A DNA stretch of 64,000 bases, from contig JAODND010000089.1 of the NCBI GenBank assembly GCA_025465465.1, positions 149,336 to 213,335 on the forward strand, read 5' to 3'. Under the pieces are notes generated by a model. It did not search any database, was not told where the DNA came from, and was given only the letters and a program-made list of their open reading frames with translations. Made by a program: the position numbers and the translations under genes. Positions 1 to 8,146 of the stretch are shown here, piece after piece; position 1 is the stretch's first letter, and each line of letters starts with the position of its first letter. Source of the DNA: Frankiales bacterium. Its GTDB lineage: Bacteria > Actinomycetota > Actinomycetes > Mycobacteriales > SCTD01.

Positions 1-2
1 GC

Positions 3-824
3 GTCATCGGTGTCGAGTTCGACCCGATGCTGGCCAAGGTGGTCACGCACGCCCCGACCCGCCGCGAGGCGGCGCTGGCTCTGGCGCTCGCTCTCGAACG
101 CACCGCCCTGCAGGGCACGACCACCAACCGGGACTTCCTGGTGGCGACGCTGCGACACGAGGCCTTCCTCGCCGGGGACACCACCACGGACTTCATCGAC
201 CGTGTCGCGCCGGCCCGCACCAGGGAGGTGTACGTCGGACAGCTAGAGCACTGCGCGGTGCTGGCCGCGCTGACGGCACAGGCCTGGCGCCGGTCCGCGA
301 GCTCCTTCGGTGGCTTCCCGGCTGGCTGGCGCAATGCCGTGCTGCCGCCGGAGACGTTCGGCTACCGCTGCGGTGACGTCACCGTCGAGGTTGCCTACCG
401 GGCACGTCGGGACGGCGTGTTCGAGGTGACGGTGGGCGAGAAGGCCTGGGAGGCAAGCGTTCTGGCCGTCACTGACAGCGAGATCGAGGCGCAGGTCGAC
501 GGGGTGCGGCATCGCGTCGCCATCCGCACCGACGGGGACCGGTGGTGGGTCGGTGAGATCGAGCTCCACCTGGTGCCGCGGTTCCCCGTCAAGGAGAGGG
601 AGGTCGTCGAAGGTGGTCTCGTCGCGCCGCTGCCCGGCGGCGTCCTTGCCGTCGCGGTTGCTGTCGGCGACCCGGTCATCGCGGGGCAGCTGCTTGTCGT
701 CGTGGAGGCCATGAAGATGGAGCACCGCATCACCGCGCCGAGCGCCGGCACCGTGGCCGAGGTGCGGGCCGCGGTCGGCGACCAGGTCGCTGCCGGCGAC
801 CTCCTGGTCGTGCTGCATGACTGA
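3..824 (+). CDS. Acyl-CoA carboxylase biotin-containing alpha subunit, C-terminal part (5' truncated by window)
   Basis: This is the end of a biotin-dependent acetyl/propionyl/methylcrotonyl-CoA carboxylase alpha chain. The open frame runs in from the window edge; its first residues (EFDPMLAKVV) match the end of the biotin carboxylase domain. A linker of about 150 residues follows, then a biotinyl (BCCP) domain whose EAMKMEH motif places the biotinyl lysine codon at 714-716. The ATP-dependent carboxylation of biotin occurs in the missing N-terminal part; the swinging biotin serves a separate carboxyltransferase (beta) subunit not seen here. The last 8 bases overlap the AtuA-like gene, so the two are co-translated. 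Which acyl-CoA is used cannot be read from this fragment; the neighbours suggest a methylcrotonyl-, geranyl- or propionyl-type enzyme in acyl-CoA breakdown. Confidence 0.93.
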   Translation, partial: VIGVEFDPMLAKVVTHAPTRREAALALALALERTALQGTTTNRDFLVATLRHEAFLAGDTTTDFIDRVAPARTREVYVGQLEHCAVLAALTAQAWRRSASSFGGFPAGWRNAVLPPETFGYRCGDVTVEVAYRARRDGVFEVTVGEKAWEASVLAVTDSEIEAQVDGVRHRVAIRTDGDRWWVGEIELHLVPRFPVKEREVVEGGLVAPLPGGVLAVAVAVGDPVIAGQLLVVVEAMKMEHRITAPSAGTVAEVRAAVGDQVAAGDLLVVLHD

Positions 825-2538
825 GCCTCTCCGGATCGCCAACTGCAGCGGCTTCTACGGCGACCGGCTGGCCGCCGCGCGGGAGATGGTCGAGGACGGC
901 CCCATCGATGTCCTCACCGGCGACTGGCTGGCCGAGCTGACCATGCTCATCCTGTTCAAGGACCGCCTCAAGAACCCGGACGGCGGCTATGCCAAGACGT
1001 TCGTACGCCAGATGGAGCAGGTCATGGGGACCTGCATCGAACGCGGCATCAAGGTCGTCGCGAACGCCGGTGGCCTGAACCCCCAGGGTTGTGCCCGGGC
1101 CGTCGAGACAGTGGCTGCCGGCCTCGGGCTCAGTCCCCGGATCGCCTATGTGACAGGCGATGACGTGCTCCCGCGGCTCGCAGACGTCGGCGACCTGACC
1201 AACCTGGACACGGGTGAGCCCCTCGGCGACCGCACCGTCCTCACCGCCAACGCCTATCTCGGTGGCTGGGGAATCGTTGACGCCCTCGGCAGAGGCGCCG
1301 ACATCGTCATCACCGGCCGCACGACCGACGCCGCGATCGTCATGGCACCTGCCGCCCACCACCACGGCTGGTCCCACGACAACTGGGACGCCCTCGCCGG
1401 GGCTCTCGTCGCCGGCCACGTCATCGAGTGCGGCACGCAGGCGACCGGCGGCAACTACTCGTTCTTCACCGAGGTGCCGAACCTGGTCCACCCCGGGTTC
1501 CCGATCGCCGAGATCGCGGCCGACGGATCGAGCGTCATCACCAAGCACGACGCGCACGCCGGACAAGTCAGCGTCGGCACCGTCACCGCCCAGCTGCTCT
1601 ACGAGATCGGCAGCCCGCGCTACCTCAACCCCGACGTCACCGCCCGCTTCGACAGCATCGCGCTGGGACAGGACGGCAGGGACCGCGTGCGGATCAGTGG
1701 CGTGCGGGGAGAAGCGCCTCCGGTGACCTCCAAGGTCTGCCTCAACCTGGCTGGCGCCACCAAGGCGACCTACACGTTCCTGCTCGTCGGACTCGACATC
1801 GAGCAGAAGGCGGACCTGCTCGTCGACGGTCTGTTCGCGGCGCTTCCCGGCGGACGGGGCTACTTCGACAGCGTCGAGGTGGATCTCGTCCGGTCCGACC
1901 AGGACGACCCGCAGCGCAACGAGACGGCCGTCGCCCAGCTGCGCGTCTCCCTGAAGGATGACAACGCTGACAAGTTCGGCCGACCCTTGACCGGTGCGAT
2001 CACCGAGCTGGCGCTGGCCAGCTACCCCGGGTTCTTCGGCGGACCGTCGAGCAGCCAGGCCTACGGCGTCTACTGGCCCGCGCTGATGCCCAGCGAGCTG
2101 CTGACCCACGAGGTGACGGTCGGGGACGAGGTGGTGCGCGTGGCGCCGACCCTCGCGAAGCCGACCACCGCCGTGGTCGCCGACGTCCCGCGGGCCGCCG
2201 TGCCGTCGGGGCCCACGCGGCGGGTCCCGCTAGGCCTGGTGGCCGGAGCCCGCTCGGGCGACAAGGGTGGCAACGCCAACCTCGGGGTGTGGGTCCGCAC
2301 CGACGAGCAGTACGCCTGGCTCGAGCAGCTCCTCACGGTCGACAGGCTCAAGGAGCTGCTGCCGGAGGCCGGTCGGGTGGAGCGCTTCGAGCTGCCGAAC
2401 CTGAGGTCGCTCAACTTCGTCCTGCACGGGCTGCTCGGGGAGGGCGTGGCGTCGAGCACCCGGCTGGATCCGCAGGCCAAGAGCCTCGGGGAGTACCTGC
2501 GCGCGAAGCACGTCGATGTCCCGGAGGTCTTCCTGTGA
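817..2538 (+). CDS. AtuA family (DUF1446) acyclic-terpene-utilisation-type protein
   Basis: 573 residues matching the AtuA/DUF1446 family: the N-terminal half carries the family pattern IANCSGFYGDR and a Gly-rich TGDDVLPRL region, and residues about 470-570 form the AtuA-like C-terminal domain (GARSGDKGGNANLG). The family is named for the Pseudomonas acyclic terpene utilisation cluster; its biochemical role is not established. The ATG at 817 overlaps the carboxylase gene by 8 bases and the stop overlaps the GTG of the enoyl-CoA hydratase (GTGA), so the three genes form a tight operon. The association with a biotin carboxylase and a crotonase-fold enzyme supports a job in branched-chain or isoprenoid acyl-CoA catabolism. 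It has no signal peptide or membrane segment, so it is cytoplasmic. Confidence 0.88.
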   Translation: MTEPLRIANCSGFYGDRLAAAREMVEDGPIDVLTGDWLAELTMLILFKDRLKNPDGGYAKTFVRQMEQVMGTCIERGIKVVANAGGLNPQGCARAVETVAAGLGLSPRIAYVTGDDVLPRLADVGDLTNLDTGEPLGDRTVLTANAYLGGWGIVDALGRGADIVITGRTTDAAIVMAPAAHHHGWSHDNWDALAGALVAGHVIECGTQATGGNYSFFTEVPNLVHPGFPIAEIAADGSSVITKHDAHAGQVSVGTVTAQLLYEIGSPRYLNPDVTARFDSIALGQDGRDRVRISGVRGEAPPVTSKVCLNLAGATKATYTFLLVGLDIEQKADLLVDGLFAALPGGRGYFDSVEVDLVRSDQDDPQRNETAVAQLRVSLKDDNADKFGRPLTGAITELALASYPGFFGGPSSSQAYGVYWPALMPSELLTHEVTVGDEVVRVAPTLAKPTTAVVADVPRAAVPSGPTRRVPLGLVAGARSGDKGGNANLGVWVRTDEQYAWLEQLLTVDRLKELLPEAGRVERFELPNLRSLNFVLHGLLGEGVASSTRLDPQAKSLGEYLRAKHVDVPEVFL

Positions 2539-3281
2539 AGTACGAGGTCACCAAGGGCGTTGCCGTCCTCACCCTGGACGAGGTCGACAACCGCAACGCC
2601 CTGAACGCCCGCCTCATCAACGGCATCGGCGACGGTCTGACGCGGGCGCTGGCCGACCAGCTCGTCCGGGTAGTCCTGCTCACCCACGAGGGGCCGGTGT
2701 TCTGTGCCGGTGCGGACCTCAAGGGCGGAGGACAGGAGCCCGCGCGGTTCGGCTTCCCCGACGTGCTCGCCCTCATGCAGGACTCGCCGAAGCCGGTCGT
2801 GGCCGTGCTCCGCGGCCCGGCCATGGGCGGGGGCGTCGGCCTTGCCGCGGCGGCTGACCTGAGCCTCGCCAGCACCGACGTGACCTTCGGGTTCACCGAG
2901 GTCCGGATCGGCGTGGCGCCCGCGATGATCTCGGTGGTGTGCCTGCCGAAGCTCTCGAAGGCTGACGCGGCCGAGCTCTTCCTCACCGGTCGCAAGATCT
3001 CGGCCGCCAGGGCCGCGGAGGTCGGACTCATCAACCGCGCGGTCGCGCCGGCAGCCCTCGACGAAGCGGTCACGGAACTGCTCCACGAGCTGGTCGCGGG
3101 CAGCCCAGGCGGGCTGGCCGCCGCCAAGGACCTGCTGCGCGACGTGCCTGCCATGCCGCGCGACCAGGCCTTCGCGCACACGCAGGCGCTGTCCGCCCAG
3201 CTGTTCCAGAGCCCGGAGGCCGCTGAGGGGATCGCGGCCTTCCGCGAGAAGCGACCGGCGAGCTGGGTCCCGAAGGACTAG
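2535..3281 (+). CDS. Enoyl-CoA hydratase/isomerase family protein
   Basis: 248-residue crotonase-fold protein. The oxyanion-hole segments are visible as FCAGADL (about 56-62) and GPAMGGGVG (about 94-102). Both acidic positions used by hydratases are present (E122 in FTEVRIG, E147 in AAELFLTG), so hydration of an enoyl-CoA, or of a methylglutaconyl-CoA-like substrate, is plausible. The GTG start at 2535 overlaps the upstream TGA and begins at the natural family N-terminus; the longer open frame upstream is only readthrough inside atuA. It probably acts after the carboxylase in the same acyl-CoA pathway. Its TAG stop interlocks with the stop of the convergent patatin gene. The exact substrate is not known. 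Confidence 0.9.
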   Translation: MKYEVTKGVAVLTLDEVDNRNALNARLINGIGDGLTRALADQLVRVVLLTHEGPVFCAGADLKGGGQEPARFGFPDVLALMQDSPKPVVAVLRGPAMGGGVGLAAAADLSLASTDVTFGFTEVRIGVAPAMISVVCLPKLSKADAAELFLTGRKISAARAAEVGLINRAVAPAALDEAVTELLHELVAGSPGGLAAAKDLLRDVPAMPRDQAFAHTQALSAQLFQSPEAAEGIAAFREKRPASWVPKD

Positions 3282-4087
3282 CCGGCTCCCTGGCGGTGGC
3301 CAGCCCGGGCAGCGGCGGGACGGCGCGCCGGGTCGAGGGCGTTCGGGCCGATGGCCTGCTCGGACTCGGCGTCGGCGAGGATCACGGTCACCCGTGACCC
3401 GGTGAGTGCCGCCGCCTCCTTCGCGACGATCGCGCGCATCGGTCCCTGTGTGAGAGGCGCGAGGACCAGCACCTCGTCATAGCCGCTTGCCAGGTCGAGG
3501 TTGGTCGAGGAGCGCACGCCCCCGTCGATGAGCAGCCGCCCGAGCAGTGGCACCGGAGGCCACACCCCAGGCACCGCGCAGCTCGCCATGACGGCATCGA
3601 CGAGGGAGACCCCGGAGGTGGCGTCGAGCACCACCAGCTCGCCGGTGTCGGCGTCGACGGTCGTGATCCGCAACGGTGCCGACGGCCACTCGTGGGACGG
3701 CAGCCGCCATTCGATGACCGCTCGTCGCTCGGCCAGCGGCACGGTCCGCGCCTCCTTGGCAAAGCTTCCGACCTTCACCAGTTGCTCCGGGGAGACCCCG
3801 GCGCTGAGGTCGCCCATCTCGGTGAAGAACGCGATGAGCGGCTCCAGGTCGAGCTTCGGGTCGATCTCGCCGTGCTCGTCGGCGACCTGCCGGTCGAAGA
3901 GCTCGGACAGGTCGGTACCCGACCTGAGCTGCGCGCCGACCGCCGCACCGGCCGACGTACCCAGGACCAGGTCGAAGGCCGGCAGCCGACCGGACTCCTG
4001 GAGTCCGAGCAGCAGCCCGGTCTCCCAGGCGATCCCCGTCACGCCACCGCCGGCGAGCACCAGAGCGGATGTCAGGGCGGATGTCAT
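3278..4087 (-). CDS. Patatin-like phospholipase family protein
   Basis: 269-residue patatin-fold serine hydrolase. The oxyanion-hole loop GGGVTG is at 13-18, the nucleophile elbow GTSAG puts the catalytic serine at S45, and DGG supplies the dyad aspartate at D188. All catalytic elements are intact. No signal peptide is present, so it is expected to act inside the cell on membrane lipids or acyl esters; the real substrate is unknown. The last residues (Arg/Ala-rich tail) look unconserved. The ATG at 4087 has no clear Shine-Dalgarno but has TAGGTT six bases upstream, suggesting a leaderless mRNA. The gene is divergent from the MFS gene with only 22 bases between start codons and converges on the enoyl-CoA hydratase with overlapping stop codons. 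Confidence 0.9.
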   Translation of the reverse strand: MTSALTSALVLAGGGVTGIAWETGLLLGLQESGRLPAFDLVLGTSAGAAVGAQLRSGTDLSELFDRQVADEHGEIDPKLDLEPLIAFFTEMGDLSAGVSPEQLVKVGSFAKEARTVPLAERRAVIEWRLPSHEWPSAPLRITTVDADTGELVVLDATSGVSLVDAVMASCAVPGVWPPVPLLGRLLIDGGVRSSTNLDLASGYDEVLVLAPLTQGPMRAIVAKEAAALTGSRVTVILADAESEQAIGPNALDPARRPAAARAGHRQGAG

Positions 4088-4093
4088 GGTCGA

Positions 4094-4103
4094 AACCTAG
4101 TGT
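4094..4103. promoter_or_regulatory. Overlapping divergent -10 elements for patatin gene and MFS gene
   Basis: The sequence AACCTAGTGT contains TAGTGT on the plus strand (4098-4103) and TAGGTT on the minus strand (4099-4094), which share the two bases TA at 4098-4099. Each lies exactly six bases before a start codon (GTG at 4110 and ATG at 4087). Neither gene has a Shine-Dalgarno sequence. This fits two leaderless transcripts from one symmetric promoter core. Confidence 0.6.
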
Positions 4104-4109
4104 GGCCGC

Positions 4110-5333
4110 GTGCGCGTCTTCCGGAGGTATGCCGAGGTGCTGGCGCCGCCCGGTGCCACCTCAGCCCTGATCCTGAGCGTCCTGGGACGCCTGTCCCTCG
4201 GCATGACCGGGCTGGCGCTGCTGCTCCTCGTGCGCAAGGCGACGGGGAGCTACGCCGATGCGGGCGCCGTGAGTGCCGCGTATGCCGTCAGCTTCGCTCT
4301 TGCCGCGCCCTACCGCGCCCGCGCCGCCGACCGACGTGGGCCTGTGTCGGTGCTGCGGGTCACCGGCCTGTCCCAACCGCTGGCCTTCGGGTTGCTCGTG
4401 CTGCTGGCCGATCTCGGTGCCCCGACGGCCGCGCTGGCAGCTGCTGGCGTCGGCATCGGCATCACCGTGCCGCCCCTCGGCGCCGTGATGCGAGCCCTGT
4501 GGGGCCAGCTCGTCGTCGAGGGCCAGCTCGGCACGGCGTACTCCCTCGAGTCGGTCGTCATCGAGCTCTGCTTCGTGCTCGGTCCGCTGCTCGTCGGGGC
4601 GCTCGCCCTGCTCTCGCCGGAGGCGGGGGTCCTGGCCAGCGGGCTGATCGCGGGCGCCGGTGCTCTCGGGCTGGCGGTGAACCCCAGGGTGCGTTCGGTG
4701 GTGCCGCACGCCCAGCGCCCGACCGGTCTGGCGGGCCCGCTGGTGTCGCCGGTGGTCCGGGCCTGCCTGCTCAACGTCCTCTGGATCGGCACCGGATTCG
4801 GGACCCTCGAGGTCGGCGTGCTCGCGTTCGTCGAGCAGCAGGGCCAGTCCCGGTCGGCTGCGGGGGTCGTGCTCGCGGTCTGGAGCATCGGCTCCATGCT
4901 CGGCGGTCTCGTGTACGGCGGGATGCACCTGAGCACCCCGGCCGCCCGCCAGCTGCCCGTGCTGGTGACCGTCAACGGTCTGGCCGCAGTGCTGCCGGTG
5001 CTCGCGCCGAACGTCGTGGCGCTCGGCGCCCTGCTGCTGGCCGCGGGTACGACCATCGCGCCCTTCAGCGCCTGCAACTCCTTGCTCATCGGTGCTTCGG
5101 CGCCGCCGGGGACGGTCACCGAGGCGTTCGCCTGGAACGGCAGCATGATCTTCGGCGGGGTCGCGATGGGCACCGCCGCCGCCGGCATTCTCGTCGACGC
5201 CTACGGCGCCCACGCCGCCTTCGTGGCGACGGTCGGCACGGGCGTCCTGACGATCGCCTCGTCGGCGTTCGGATTGCGCGCCCTGCGAGCGGGGTACCTC
5301 GACGGCCACCAGCCCGAGAGGACCCCTGCATGA
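4110..5333 (+). CDS. MFS transporter
   Basis: 407-residue major facilitator superfamily protein with about 12 hydrophobic segments, Arg-rich short cytoplasmic loops (YRARAADRRGPVSVLR after helix 2, resembling the MFS loop 2-3 motif) and a basic loop after helix 6. Such actinobacterial MFS proteins are usually drug or metabolite exporters; the substrate cannot be read from sequence. The start is GTG at 4110, six bases after a TAGTGT -10 element, so the transcript is probably leaderless. The stop overlaps the start of the next small membrane protein (ATGA), coupling the two. Confidence 0.87.
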   Translation: MRVFRRYAEVLAPPGATSALILSVLGRLSLGMTGLALLLLVRKATGSYADAGAVSAAYAVSFALAAPYRARAADRRGPVSVLRVTGLSQPLAFGLLVLLADLGAPTAALAAAGVGIGITVPPLGAVMRALWGQLVVEGQLGTAYSLESVVIELCFVLGPLLVGALALLSPEAGVLASGLIAGAGALGLAVNPRVRSVVPHAQRPTGLAGPLVSPVVRACLLNVLWIGTGFGTLEVGVLAFVEQQGQSRSAAGVVLAVWSIGSMLGGLVYGGMHLSTPAARQLPVLVTVNGLAAVLPVLAPNVVALGALLLAAGTTIAPFSACNSLLIGASAPPGTVTEAFAWNGSMIFGGVAMGTAAAGILVDAYGAHAAFVATVGTGVLTIASSAFGLRALRAGYLDGHQPERTPA

Positions 5334-5611
5334 CAGCCCCCGACCCGACCAGCACAGCGCCGACCACCACAGCGCCCACCAGCACCGCGCCGACCAGCCC
5401 CGCCAGCTCGTCCGCCCGGACGCTCGGCATCGTGTCGATCGTCATGGGCGTGCTGGGCTTCTTGCTCGTGCCGATCGTCTTCGGCGCCATCGGCATCGTC
5501 TGTGGCGCCATCGCGGCGCGCAAGGGCGAGCGGCTCGGCAAGATCGGCCTGTTCGTCTCCCTCGCCGGTGTGGTCCTCTGGATCGTGCTCGGCGCGCTGC
5601 TCAGCAACTGA
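5330..5611 (+). CDS. Small DUF4190-like membrane protein
   Basis: 93-residue protein with an N-terminal disordered segment built of repeated Thr-Ala-Pro/Thr-Ser-Thr units (residues 2-28), then two transmembrane helices (about 31-54 and 70-90) separated by a short basic loop (AARKGERLGKIG). The layout, with a Gly-rich first helix and the loop RKGE, is like DUF4190 proteins, which have no defined role. The ATG at 5330 overlaps the MFS stop by four bases. A much longer open frame in the same register upstream is antisense/overlap noise. Confidence 0.75.
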   Translation: MTAPDPTSTAPTTTAPTSTAPTSPASSSARTLGIVSIVMGVLGFLLVPIVFGAIGIVCGAIAARKGERLGKIGLFVSLAGVVLWIVLGALLSN

Positions 5612-5638
5612 CTCCCGCACCGGCGCCAGATCCTCGGA

Positions 5639-5644
5639 TACGGT
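5639..5644 (+). promoter_or_regulatory. Candidate -10 element (TACGGT) for leaderless transcript of gene at 5651
   Basis: TACGGT ends six bases before the GTG start at 5651 and no Shine-Dalgarno lies in between. This matches the pattern seen before several other genes of the window. Confidence 0.45.
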
Positions 5645-5650
5645 CGCCCC

Positions 5651-6103
5651 GTGGTTGCTCGGCGGACGGTGCTGACGGGGGTCGTCGCCGTCCTGGTGCT
5701 GGCCGGGGTGGGCACCTTCCTGGGCCTGCGCGCCGCCACGCCGCCCCGGCCCTCGTTGCCCTACCCGAGCGGCCAGTCCCTCCACCACGTACGCAGCAAC
5801 TGCAGCACAGGCAACGAGCTGATCGGGTGCGACAGCCGCACCGGCCCGCGGTCGTTCCTCGAGGTCACCGCCACCGGTGACGTCCGGGCCGCCAGCGACA
5901 GCCTGTTCGCAGCGCTGACCGCGAACGGCTGGAAGGAGGTCGCCGACGGCCTGGTCGCCGCCGACTACAGCGCGGGCGGCCAGTCGGAGGACATCCAGCC
6001 GGTGTTCTGCAAGGCCCACCGAGGCTGTGTGGGGCTGTTTCGCTATGAGACGTCCGGGTTCGTCCTCGCCTGGTGGGAGACGCCTGCCGGTGGCGGGGGG
6101 TGA
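5651..6103 (+). CDS. Hypothetical membrane-anchored exported protein
   Basis: 150 residues: a basic start followed by one hydrophobic helix (about 6-28), then an extracytoplasmic domain with four cysteines (C50, C58 and a CKAHRGC pair near 118-124) that could form disulfides. The family is not recognised. There is no lipobox cysteine at the helix end, so it is probably anchored by the uncleaved helix. Monocistronic by appearance, with a candidate leaderless promoter directly upstream. Confidence 0.65.
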   Translation: MVARRTVLTGVVAVLVLAGVGTFLGLRAATPPRPSLPYPSGQSLHHVRSNCSTGNELIGCDSRTGPRSFLEVTATGDVRAASDSLFAALTANGWKEVADGLVAADYSAGGQSEDIQPVFCKAHRGCVGLFRYETSGFVLAWWETPAGGGG

Positions 6104-6163
6104 AGTCACGCCCTTTGGGGTAGCCCCTCTCCCGTACAGGGGGCTCGCAGGAGGGCACGCAGG

Positions 6164-6538
6164 GTGAGCGACGCTGTCGTCGCGGTGCTGCCGCCGCGTG
6201 CCGCCTCGGCGGCGCGGGCCCGCGAGCTGGTCATGGTGCAGTGCGCAGCGTGGGGGTTCCCGAGTCTCTGCGACGACCTCGCTCTGGTCGTCACCGAGCT
6301 GGTCGCCAACGCCGTGCGGCACGCCGGCACCGACATCATCGTCTCGGTCGAGGAGATCGACCACGGCATCCGGCTCGAGGTCCGCGACGGCTCGACCCGG
6401 CCGCTTCGTCCGCGCGCTGCCCTGTCCTCCGACGAGGGGGGTCGCGGCCTGCTGCTCGTGGACGCGCTGTCCCACCGCTACGGCGTGGTGGGGGAGCCCG
6501 ACGGCAAGCGGGTCTGGGTGGAGCTGCTCGCCGCTTAG
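6164..6538 (+). CDS. RsbW-like ATP-binding (HATPase_c) regulatory protein
   Basis: 124 residues consisting only of a histidine-kinase-like ATPase fold of the anti-sigma/serine kinase (RsbW, SpoIIAB) type. The N box is ELVANAVRHA (about 46-55), the G1 box is VRDGS and the G2-like segment is GGRGLLLVDAL. Proteins of this type phosphorylate an anti-sigma-factor antagonist or bind a sigma factor; small stand-alone copies are abundant in actinobacteria and their partners are usually encoded elsewhere. No STAS-domain partner is adjacent. The GTG at 6164 is preceded by the Shine-Dalgarno AGGAGGG at 6147-6153. Converges with the PPK2 gene, the two stops overlapping by four bases. Confidence 0.85.
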   Translation: MSDAVVAVLPPRAASAARARELVMVQCAAWGFPSLCDDLALVVTELVANAVRHAGTDIIVSVEEIDHGIRLEVRDGSTRPLRPRAALSSDEGGRGLLLVDALSHRYGVVGEPDGKRVWVELLAA

Positions 6539-7362
6539 GACACGCCCAGCAGCTGCTGCTTCATGGCCGCAAGGTCGACGCCCGGCGGTGTCGGCCAACC
6601 GAGCTTGAGGTCGGTCATCGTCTCGAGCAGCAGCTTGCTCACGGCCCAGTTGCGATACCACTTGCGATCGGCCGGCACGACGTACCACGGAGCGACGTCC
6701 GTGCTGCAGGCGTTGAGGGCGTCGAGGTACGCCTCCTGGTAGTCGTCCCAGAGCTGCCGCTCAGCGACGTCGTCGGGACCGATCTTCCAGTGCTTCGTCG
6801 GGTCCTCCATCCGAGCGAGCAACCGTCGCTGCTGCTCCTCCCTGCTGAGGTGAAGGAAGACCTTGACGATCGTCCCGCCCTGATCGACGAACCGCCGCTC
6901 CCAGGTGTTGATCCGGCCGTACCGACGGCGCCACACCGGCCGCGGCACGTCGTTGTGCACGCGGACGACGAGCACATCCTCGTACTGCGACCTGTTGAAG
7001 ACACCGAGCTGCCCCGCCGACGGCGCGGCGTTGGTGATCCGCCAGAGGAAGTCGTGGGCGAGCTCCTCCCTGCTCGGCCTGCCGAAGGAGGTGATGCGAC
7101 AGCCCGCCGGGTTCACCAGCCCCACGACGTGCTTGACCGTGCCGTCCTTGCCGCTGGCGTCCGTGCCCTGCAGCACCAGGAGCACCCGCTGGTCGCCACC
7201 GACCTTGCCGTTGGCAAACAACCGCTCCTGCAGGTCGGCGAGCTGTGGCCCGATGGCCGCGAGCTCCTTGCGGGCCTGCGCCTTTCCCTTCACCCCGGGG
7301 GTGTCGTGCGGGTCGGAAAGCGTCCCGTCCCACCGCAGCTGGTCACGCACGCTCTTGGCCAT
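6535..7362 (-). CDS. Polyphosphate kinase 2 (PPK2) family protein
   Basis: 275-residue PPK2-family nucleotide phosphotransferase. A Walker A motif (GTDASGKDGT, 66-75) and the FNRSQYEDVLV segment are the family hallmarks. PPK2 enzymes transfer phosphate between polyphosphate and nucleotides in the cytoplasm. The length corresponds to a single-domain PPK2; which class (NDP or NMP kinase) cannot be decided by eye. The start is ATG at 7362. It lies just downstream of YaaA on the same strand with a 24-base gap. Confidence 0.9.
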   Translation of the reverse strand: MAKSVRDQLRWDGTLSDPHDTPGVKGKAQARKELAAIGPQLADLQERLFANGKVGGDQRVLLVLQGTDASGKDGTVKHVVGLVNPAGCRITSFGRPSREELAHDFLWRITNAAPSAGQLGVFNRSQYEDVLVVRVHNDVPRPVWRRRYGRINTWERRFVDQGGTIVKVFLHLSREEQQRRLLARMEDPTKHWKIGPDDVAERQLWDDYQEAYLDALNACSTDVAPWYVVPADRKWYRNWAVSKLLLETMTDLKLGWPTPPGVDLAAMKQQLLGVS

Positions 7363-7386
7363 GCGGCGGATCTTGGCACGCCGGGG

Positions 7387-8133
7387 TCAACGCGCAGAAG
7401 CGAGACCGTGGAGGAGGAGGTCCACCCGGTCGCCCACGACCTCGATCCCGTCGCTCACGCTCCGCCCGATCTCGGCGACGTCGGCGACGGAGCGTGCCCC
7501 GTGAAGGCACAGCTGCCGGGCGAGCTGCCCCTTCGTCCACTTGTTGTCGTGGCTGACGACCGTCCGCTTGCCGCCCTCGTCCCGCAGCACCCGCACCTCG
7601 ACAGAGCCGGGCACCCGCGCGAGGTGCGCGTAGGCCCCGGACCGCAGGTCCACCACGAAGTCGTGCCTCGCCAGCTCCTTCTCGAGCGCCGGCCGCCAGA
7701 CCGGCGCGAGGCCGCCGAGACCCGGAACGGTGGTCGCGGCGGACAGCCGGTACGGCGGGACCCGGTCCGTCGGGCGCAGCAGGCCGAACAGCGCCGACGC
7801 GACCACAAGGCTGTCGTCGGCGGCCCGGCGGGCCTTCGCCGGGAGGGTCGCGTAGGAGAGGTTGTCGTAGACGATGCCGGTGTAGAGCTGCAGCGCCGGC
7901 AGCGTCGGGGCGACCCTCAGCTCGCGGTCCTTGTCGAGCTCGGCGCTTTGTCCGTCAGACAGCTGCAGCGCCTTCTGCAAGGCGGTCCGCTGCCGCCTGG
8001 CGGCCCGGACGAGGTGGGTCACGACGTGCGCCCGGGTCTTCGTCAGCGCGGGGAACGACAGGCTGTCGAGGTCGAGCGGTGGCCCGTCGCCGCCCGTCGC
8101 CTTGCCCTCGGAGGGCGGGAGCAGCACGAGCAC
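7387..8133 (-). CDS. yaaA: YaaA family peroxide-stress protein
   Basis: 248 residues of the YaaA (DUF328/UPF0246) family, recognised by the N-terminal LLPPSEGK signature and by LYTGIVYDNL and LFGLLRPTDRVPPY in the middle. In Escherichia coli YaaA lowers intracellular free iron and protects DNA from peroxide damage. The start is taken as GTG at 8133, because the family begins at this point and because TAGCCT lies seven bases upstream, giving a leaderless transcript. The alternative in-frame GTG at 8157 would overlap the upstream gene. TAG of the upstream gene forms part of that -10 element. Confidence 0.88.
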   Translation of the reverse strand: MLVLLPPSEGKATGGDGPPLDLDSLSFPALTKTRAHVVTHLVRAARRQRTALQKALQLSDGQSAELDKDRELRVAPTLPALQLYTGIVYDNLSYATLPAKARRAADDSLVVASALFGLLRPTDRVPPYRLSAATTVPGLGGLAPVWRPALEKELARHDFVVDLRSGAYAHLARVPGSVEVRVLRDEGGKRTVVSHDNKWTKGQLARQLCLHGARSVADVAEIGRSVSDGIEVVGDRVDLLLHGLASAR

Positions 8134-8140
8134 GCGCCAG

Positions 8141-8146
8141 AGGCTA
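8141..8146 (-). promoter_or_regulatory. Candidate -10 element (TAGCCT) for yaaA
   Basis: On the minus strand TAGCCT lies seven bases before the GTG at 8133; its TAG is also the stop codon of the secreted-protein gene. There is no Shine-Dalgarno between, consistent with leaderless initiation. Confidence 0.5.
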
